A DNA stretch of 64,000 bases from Monocercomonoides exilis (Eukaryota; Preaxostyla; Oxymonadida; Polymastigidae), in the NCBI GenBank assembly GCA_001643675.2, contig LSRY02000047.1, forward strand, positions 620,001 through 684,000, in the 5' to 3' direction. Each line of letters starts with the position of its first letter. Position 1 is the stretch's first letter. The notes below the pieces were generated by a model. That model did no database searches, was not told the origin of the DNA, and saw only the letters and a program-made list of their open reading frames with translations. The translations under genes were made by a program, and so were the position numbers. Positions 57,701-64,000 of this stretch are shown one piece after another.

Positions 57701-58666
57701 ATCAAATGAAAACCAATCGTTATCAAAATAAGCTTGAGACCGTGTTAAAACTGAATATGTTGAATTGTCATGAAAATCCTCTGTTGAACTTTCGATATCC
57801 ATCTGATTGCTTTCAGAAGTTTGAATACTCGGATTAAAAACAGAACGATCGTTAATTTCACGCGGAGTGATATGATTTTGCGAAAAATAATTTCTAAGGG
57901 GATCGATATCAGGTTCCATGTTCGAATCCCAGTTTAAAATTGCGAAATCATCATCAATAATTTGTGAGGAATCTGAACAATTACGAATAAAAAAAAAAGA
58001 AAAAAAATAAGAAAAATGTGAAAAGAAAACAATAAAAAAAAAATAAAACTTTTTTTGGAAGGAGATATTCGGCATATTGACTCGGAAGATTCTGTAGAAT
58101 TGACAATCAAAAACTGTTCAAATTTTTGTTGATCTTGGGGACTCAGTTCTAAAAAATAATTAATAGAAATTTCAAAAAACAGTTATTAAAAAACAAACTA
58201 GATTTCGAAGGTGGTGTAGGTGGTTTATCCGGAATGGAAATATCAAAAGTCTCTGTTGATCCGGTTTGTTTAGCATGCGTATAATTTCCTAGCGTGCACT
58301 CAAAACCAAGCTCGCGGAGTTGGAAAAAACTATATTCGAAACACACACACTTTAAAATAGCGACTTTCGTGTGCAAGTTTTTTTCTTTATTGTACAGACT
58401 GGCCAGACGAAGAGTTACAAATTTATTTGTATCTGAGAAGAAAAATATAAAATAAACAACAAAGAATTAATTATCAAAGAATTCATCTATAACATACCAT
58501 CAAAAATTCTTTGAATCTTTGTAAAATTTTTCTTACCAAAATTTGTGTGCAAAAACATATGATTCATCAACTCCACAACTTGGTTCGATGATTTTTTATT
58601 CATAAAAGTCCATACACATGAGCATATTTCACTTTTTCGAGAAGGCGAAAGTTCCGAAAACATCAT
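54797..58666 (-). CDS. ubiquitin-specific protease domain fused to transposase-like (DDE) domain
   Basis: Five exons: 58666-58498, 58432-58199, 58148-58050, 57972-55185 and 55115-54797. All phases agree, giving 1202 aa and TGA. Residues about 1-170 are a novel N-terminal region. The USP (peptidase C19) domain spans about 320-610: Cys330 in NLGNTCCLAS, DDQQEF, two CxxC zinc pairs (CSKC, CELC), His566 in NGHFFCLRR, and Asn592/Asp593 in WILCNDGN. An Asn/Ser-rich linker follows. Residues about 840-1060 resemble transposon-derived proteins with an RNase-H-like fold: CDLCEKY, Asp915 in FDFKENW, Asp998 in CDTGTHF, and HGKCECDAEFG with Asp1040. A basic tail follows. The intact frame across five exons suggests current function. 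It may be an active element or a domesticated one. Confidence 0.78.
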
Positions 58667-59399
58667 TGAGAATTTGGTTATTCGGAAAAAAATTCGTCAA
58701 TTTTCAAGAAAGAAAAAATGAAAATTATGGTTCAACTTCCATTATTTTCATTTGAAGTGATCAAATGTGTGATAAATGATGTTTTGATGATATTTAACAG
58801 ATTTTAATTTGAGAGATTATGTATTAATTCGATAACTATTTTATTGTTTTCATTTTCTTTACAGAGTCATCTCAGTTATGAAATAAGTTGCAAAAAACTG
58901 TTACAAGACAGTTCGATTTAAAACTGCTGATAATTGAAAGAAAAGAAGATATTGCTGTAATCTTTTACAAAAGCGGCTGCAAAAAGCTGACATCTTCATT
59001 TGAATTTATTATTATCTATTTTCTGTCAGTTTGAATCATTGTTTTGCCAACTCATAATTCATTTTGATTTTTGGTGAAACTTTTTCAAAATTTTATTTAT
59101 TCCTTCCATCAGCATATTGAACATCATTTATTATTATTCTTTTGAAAAACTTAATAAAGACGCTTCAAAGTTAAAAAAAACAATAATTTTATTCCTTCTT
59201 ATTTATTATTATTTTATCTTGTTTTTTTGAAATGATAGAGAAATCATCTTGAATATCTTCAACGAAAATATTGTTTTGTTTGCAATAAAAAGTGAATGAA
59301 AAGGTTTTGAAAGAACAAAACATCAAATGCGAAAAAGAAAACAACACACTTATTCCTTTCACGCAGAACACTTGGCTTATCGTAAATGTCACATAACGT
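58667..59399. other. upstream region of the USP-transposase gene
   Basis: AT-rich sequence that should contain the promoter of the minus-strand gene starting at 58666. I looked for a counterpart of the 54530-54776 arms here and found none. No coding region. Confidence 0.4.
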
Positions 59400-61960
59400 A
59401 CGTCTATCGACAGCACACTTTCCTGCGGAACGACAGCCCCAATCGTAACAAACTCATCAATACACTCCACCTTCTTTCATGTTCCAAAATGCCTCAATTC
59501 CACATCCGGCTCGTAACATCCTTTTTATCTTTTATTCCCGTCCCCTTCTCTCCCTTCGATGCTCTGTTCAAACCAAACCGGCTCAATCAAAAGCTCAACT
59601 CCCATTCTCAGTCCCAATTTCCCTCTCCTCATCCTCCTCAGCTCCATCGCCTTCTCCACACTGTTATCTTTTCCTGCAATCTCCTCGTTCGTTAAATCCA
59701 GCTCATCCATTCTTTTCCTCAAGACTTATTTATATATGCTGCATACGTGGGAAATGCGAAGATGTTCTTCTGAATCAGAACAGAACAGGAGAGCAGCGCG
59801 CTCAGATTCTGCATTTATAATGTTATGTTGTCTGTTTGATTAGACGATAAATTCTCACTAACTTATCGTTTGTTCTTCTGCAGTTAGCTCCTCTATTTGA
59901 GCTTCTCCTTTTCCTTCTTCAACTTCACTTTTCAAGCATTTTGCTCAGAAATATGTTGAGACAAAATAACACATTCTCGATGTGAAATATGTATTTGTTT
60001 GATTCAAAAAACAATTTGAAATTTATCAAAAGCTTATAGAAAAAGAAGATAAAATTGGAAGAATTTGGAAAATAAGATGACTTATTCGAATATAACAACT
60101 CATTTGAAAACAATGGTGGGAATGTCAAAGGATCTATATTTACACTATGCATACTCAAAGAACATCTGTATGTTGTTGGTTGTCATTTCTTTTTCACTTA
60201 AATCTTGTCTTAACAGTGTGAAATAAGCACGTGATGATGGAAAGGTGAAGTCTCCTCCTCCATTCCAATGCCATGTTATTGTATCATGAAACAGCTCCAT
60301 TCTCTTCCCGTTCCACAGGGGCGACCAAAGCAATCGCCCCTTCTACATCGTCCATCCGCAACTGGAGCTCCACCACATTTTCCAGAATCATCGCCAACGG
60401 AAACAGCGCCTGTCTCCTTTTTTCCCAACCTCCAATTGCACAGCCTCCATTCCAAGCTTCAACCGAAACCACACCCAGGCTGAGTTAAGGTCGTCCAGCT
60501 TCTGCATATAGTATTTGCAAACTCACTGTTTTTGGATGAGTTCAGAGGCGCTCACTGGTCTACCACGTTGTATTCATTTGGCTGGTTCAAGTGCATCACG
60601 AAGTTTCTATGTTACAAAGCCTCAAGGAAAAACACTGAAGATAGCGTTCAACATCAAGATATGCAATTTGCATCCCAGAAGATCCGCTGCCACTGCACAA
60701 GAAGTGCCTGGTTACTGCAAGCATGAAAGACTCAACTTTTTCAAACGAGATGCCTGCTCAAGCCACAACAGATAACAATTGCAACACTGGTGAAGATGAA
60801 AACTGTGTATCGCAAGCAAATATGATATCATCCAGCACCTTCCTCACATCTTTATACGTCAATGCTTCTGCTTGGTTATGATTCGCAGAAACAACAGAAA
60901 CGCAAACGCATCAGTCACACACTTCTTTAAGTGCAGCCCTCAAACTCACCGAAAAACATATTGATCTTCTTCAACACTGATCATTCAAGAAACATGATGC
61001 AGAATGAGAAGAACAATAGCTCATCTCCAATAACCTCCTCAAGTGCAGACTTTTCTTATAGCTTAACATCCACAAAGTTTTGCCATAGTCTGCAGTTCGT
61101 TAATAATTCCTTGTCACTCAGTTTAAATCTTCATCTGTTCAGAGAGCTTCTCCCCTGTTCACAGAAACATAAAAGTTCCAAATAAATTTCTCAGAACGTT
61201 AACACCAGCCAACCTAGCACTGTCCTAGTCCAGGATCACTCTCATCTTGTCTGAGTATGTCCATCGGTTCATAGGGATCGTATGCACAAGCAATGTCTAT
61301 ATCTCTGCCTTCAGCAACATCGCAGCCGCTTCATCTGCACAGACGACAACTGCTTATGCAGCTCCAAAGCACACGCCTTGTTTGACCCTCTCGTAACTTT
61401 TTTCTCCTTCCCTTCCAACGAAACTTCACAATTTTCTCTTTCCGCGCTATCCTGCTTCATTCTGCACTTCTCCATCTCGATCAACATACCAAAGGGCTTC
61501 TCCTTCTTCTCCTTCACCGCCAGCTGCTCCTGCACCTTCATCACTTTTGCGCTTCCTTCTCATTCAGCTTTGGAATTGTCTTTTGATCCATCGTGATGAT
61601 CGTGTGCTTCTTCTGAAACTATTTCACCAGCTATCTTTTCATCTCAAATCATTCGCAACAACATCAAGGACAACGAATACCTCTTTATCTCTTGATTAGC
61701 ATCCTCGTATTTTTCTTTTTTATTTTCCTCCTCCTTATTCTTCTCTTGCTGTTGTTGCTTCTGCTTCATCTTCTTCCTCCTGCCATGTCACCAGCTCATT
61801 CATTTCGCACAACAGAACTGATTATCCATCCTCAGTCAAACAGCCTCTATTCCCTTTTTCACAATCTTCCACACTTCTCTCACTGCAACCACTCATCATT
61901 TAAATCGTTGTCCTGCTTCATCATGTGAAATCTCGACTGCCTCGATCGTGACAAAAACAG
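59400..61960 (-). pseudogene. GC-richer decayed coding debris, unidentified
   Basis: Islands of higher GC on the minus strand keep protein-like stretches broken by stops and frameshifts. Examples are ESERAALLFCSDSEEHLR and LTNEEIAGKDNSVEKAMELRRM near 59.7 kb; LFPLAMILENVVELQLRMDD and VERE then ERMELFHDTITWHW near 60.3 kb; KLDDLNSAWVWFRLKLG near 60.5 kb; and a Glu/Lys helix with VQEQLAVKEKKEK near 61.5 kb. The segment near 61.1 kb (LWQNFVDVKL, then ALEEVIGDELLFFSF) weakly recalls the part of dynein heavy chain after the stalk. That identification is tentative. Confidence 0.5.
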
Positions 61961-62940
61961 CATTGCCGCGGGCAAGCGAAGGGATGCATCAACCAGATAG
62001 AAAATTGAAGGGAAATCATTCCCATTGCTATTGAAAAAATACCTATTGATTATTCAATTTGACGGATAACTCCGTTATAATCGAAAAAATCTACTATTTC
62101 ATCTGAATGTATTGAAAAACTCCCAAAATATTATTTCATTCGTTTGCATGCACCCCAATACAATAGATCACTCTCCTTAAGAATAGAACCAATTTATTAC
62201 TGTCGCTCTCAATGAAATGGCTTGTTTCATTTGAAATAGATTTTATCAAATACAAACATCATAATTATCAGGTTCCACACAACATCATAATTTTAATCTT
62301 CACCAAATCACTAACGCAGCTTTGATCAAAGAATTTGAATTGCAGTCAAAACATAGAAATAAAAATAAACGAGAAATTCCAATTCTTACAATTAAATTAT
62401 TTGGCTTATATATATGTTGATTATCAGTTGCTTTTTTTTGTTTAATTACAAATGTGTTCTTTTCAAATTATTATCGAGCTTTTTTAGATTCATTGAAAGC
62501 GTCAAATGAAGAAAAATTGAAAAAAATGAAGAACTGAATGAGTAGTTTCTTGCTGATCTTTGCGTATGCTATCTTTTGCTTTATAGCATATTTTCTTTAG
62601 AATTGTTTCCATTTTGTATTCGCTGCTTTCTGAAAGCAACATCGTTCAAGGAGAAAAACGAAAAAGTTAAAAAGGAAAAAGAAATGACTTTGTTAACTTT
62701 GAGTTACAAATGCAACTGTGTATGTAATCAACAACTCCATTATTGATATTTTTGAATTTCATTATCATTTTTTATTAGTTATTTGAAAAAGAAATTTGCC
62801 TTTATGAAATCAAAGAGATTATCCAGAATCAACATGAACATCAGAATCTGACATGACTTGCCTTTCTGTCTATTTGGATGTTTTTATCAATAGGATTTAT
62901 TAGTTATAAAGGTTTGGTAGAAAGGATTTCGAATTAACTA
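61961..62940. other. AT-rich spacer
   Basis: About 1 kb of AT-rich sequence between two GC-richer relic blocks. No feature supported. Confidence 0.4.
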
Positions 62941-64000
62941 CATTTCTCAAGAGAAGTCAAGAGAGAATTGGAAGAGAAAAGAAGAGCTGAAGGAGGAAGT
63001 GGAATGATGAAGGTGATGTGCAGATATTTCGATGAAATATTGTTGGATGTGTGAGTGTGGTCTGTGGATGCTGTGTCTTCGATTGCAAAGATGACGGAGC
63101 AAGAATGAAAAGTGTTGGTAGAAAAGGATGTTGACGAGGAGGAAGGGGCACAATAAAAGACAGCGCTTGCGTTTTCGGAATCGCTGAGGAATTGCTTCGG
63201 TCTGGAAGCAGAGGCGCAGGACTTGGCATCCGCCAATTCTTCTGAGCGGTCATCGGATGTACAGAGCAGAATACAGGGGAAGTGGTAGGGGCTGTTTGGG
63301 GCGGGGGGTGCTGTGTGGAGGAGAAGAGGGAAGAGCTGGGGAAGGGAGTGGAGAAGGGGGAAGGGAGGTGTCGGCTTGTGGATGTGAATGTGGTGAGAAA
63401 GAGGAAGAAGGGAGGAGGAGAATGGGTTGTGCCTGTGGTTGTGGTTGAGTGCGTGCATGTGTGTGGAGGGGAGGGTTGGCGGATGGTGCAACGGTGTGTG
63501 TATTGGGGGGAGTGCGGTTCATAGCAGCAGCTTTCGGGCAGCAGTGGGTGCTTTTGGGAGGCTGCGGAAAGGAGGGAGGAAGGAGCATGTCACATGGGAG
63601 GGATGGAGGTGCTGAGAATGGAAGGAGGCGGAGGAGAATACAGCGGTGCTAGGGTGTGTGCTGGAGCTGCAGAGCCAGCTGCGGAAGATGGGAAGCGCGT
63701 CTGCTACTGCGCGTGCCTTCCACTTAGGATGGCCAGAATGAGGATAAATGAACGTGGCATTGCTCATGCACAAGAAGAAGGGAATGCTAGAGCATGTTGA
63801 GAAACTTGCTTTCTGACTCTTGCATGCACACCTTCCTAAATACTTCTTCTCTGGAGTTCCACCAGCCAGTTGTTTTGTTCCAATCATTCGCTGAACGAAG
63901 AGATGGAAAAGTTGAAGTGTCGTTGAGTTCAAATTACGCAGGGAATCACTCTGAGGTTGTCATTTTCAAGGAAAATAATTATAGATATTGTTTTCATTTT
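62941..64000. other. GC-rich block with broken frames at the window end
   Basis: G-rich on the plus strand (63250-63660), with overlapping short frames on both strands and none convincing. A plus-strand series near 63660-63800 reads LELQSQLRKMGSASATARAFHLGWPE, then after a stop NVALLMHKKKGMLEHVEKLA in shifted frames. This looks like an eroded coding segment. The composition contrasts with the surrounding AT-rich DNA, and the block may continue beyond the window. Confidence 0.4.

Noticed and set aside
63250-63660. G-rich plus-strand frames as Gly-rich secreted proteins
   Set aside because: Several overlapping frames on both strands are equally open, which is a compositional effect; no start context, domain or splice support.

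Overview
This window comes from a nuclear chromosome of an AT-rich, intron-containing microbial eukaryote. Genes are split by short spliceosomal introns (mostly about 60-250 bp). Many donors read GTTTG or GTATG and acceptors end in TAG or CAG. TAA, TAG and TGA all end genes here, so the standard genetic code is in use. Recognisable housekeeping genes are eukaryotic: eIF3 subunit g, SEC11, methionine aminopeptidase 2, SRP9, RPS26 and an EAF6-like subunit. The mixture of ARM and SPRY proteins with very long Ser, Glu/Lys/Arg and Lys tracts recalls free-living or gut excavate protists (oxymonads, fornicates), but the species cannot be named from the sequence.

Layout: 0-2.3 kb AT-rich spacer with a 246-bp MITE; EAF6-like gene (+); an uncertain minus-strand gene; eIF3g (-); a giant six-exon ARM-repeat/ER-K helix gene (-, 5.7-17.8 kb); head-to-head with it an ARM-SPRY gene (+, 18.5-20.8 kb); a coiled-coil gene (-); a broken PIF/Harbinger transposase (+, 23.6-24.9 kb); a gene-poor tract with a second 246-bp MITE; a pogo-like transposon with a decayed transposase, a near-perfect 370-bp-arm palindrome and an adjoining tRNA-Gln-like gene (29.0-31.5 kb); SEC11 (-); an unrecognised Ser-rich gene (-); MetAP2 (+); SRP9 (-); a P-type ATPase relic (-); a zf-C3Hc3H (KANSL2/INO80D-like) gene (-) divergent from RPS26 (+); a large FHA-GAF-class III cyclase gene (-, 45.7-51.0 kb); a 3.5-kb empty tract; a branched inverted-repeat element; and an intact five-exon gene fusing a ubiquitin-specific protease domain to a transposase-like domain (-, 54.8-58.7 kb). 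The last 5 kb holds GC-richer, broken coding debris.

The exon structures of the split genes were rebuilt by hand. For most of them all splice phases agree and the summed coding length divides by three: the giant gene gives 3749 aa, ARM-SPRY 524, eIF3g 250, SEC11 233, MetAP2 534, RPS26 126, SRP9 94, EAF6-like 103, C3Hc3H 310, coiled-coil 400, cyclase 1734, Ser-rich 1072 and USP-transposase 1202. Functions cover translation (eIF3g, RPS26, MetAP2), protein targeting to the ER (SRP9, SEC11), chromatin (EAF6-like, C3Hc3H) and signalling (cyclase). These are not operons.

The strongest candidate for something new is the USP-transposase fusion with a multi-hairpin inverted repeat 20 bp beyond its stop codon. 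Next come the palindromic pogo/tRNA structure and the roughly 1300-residue ER/K helix.
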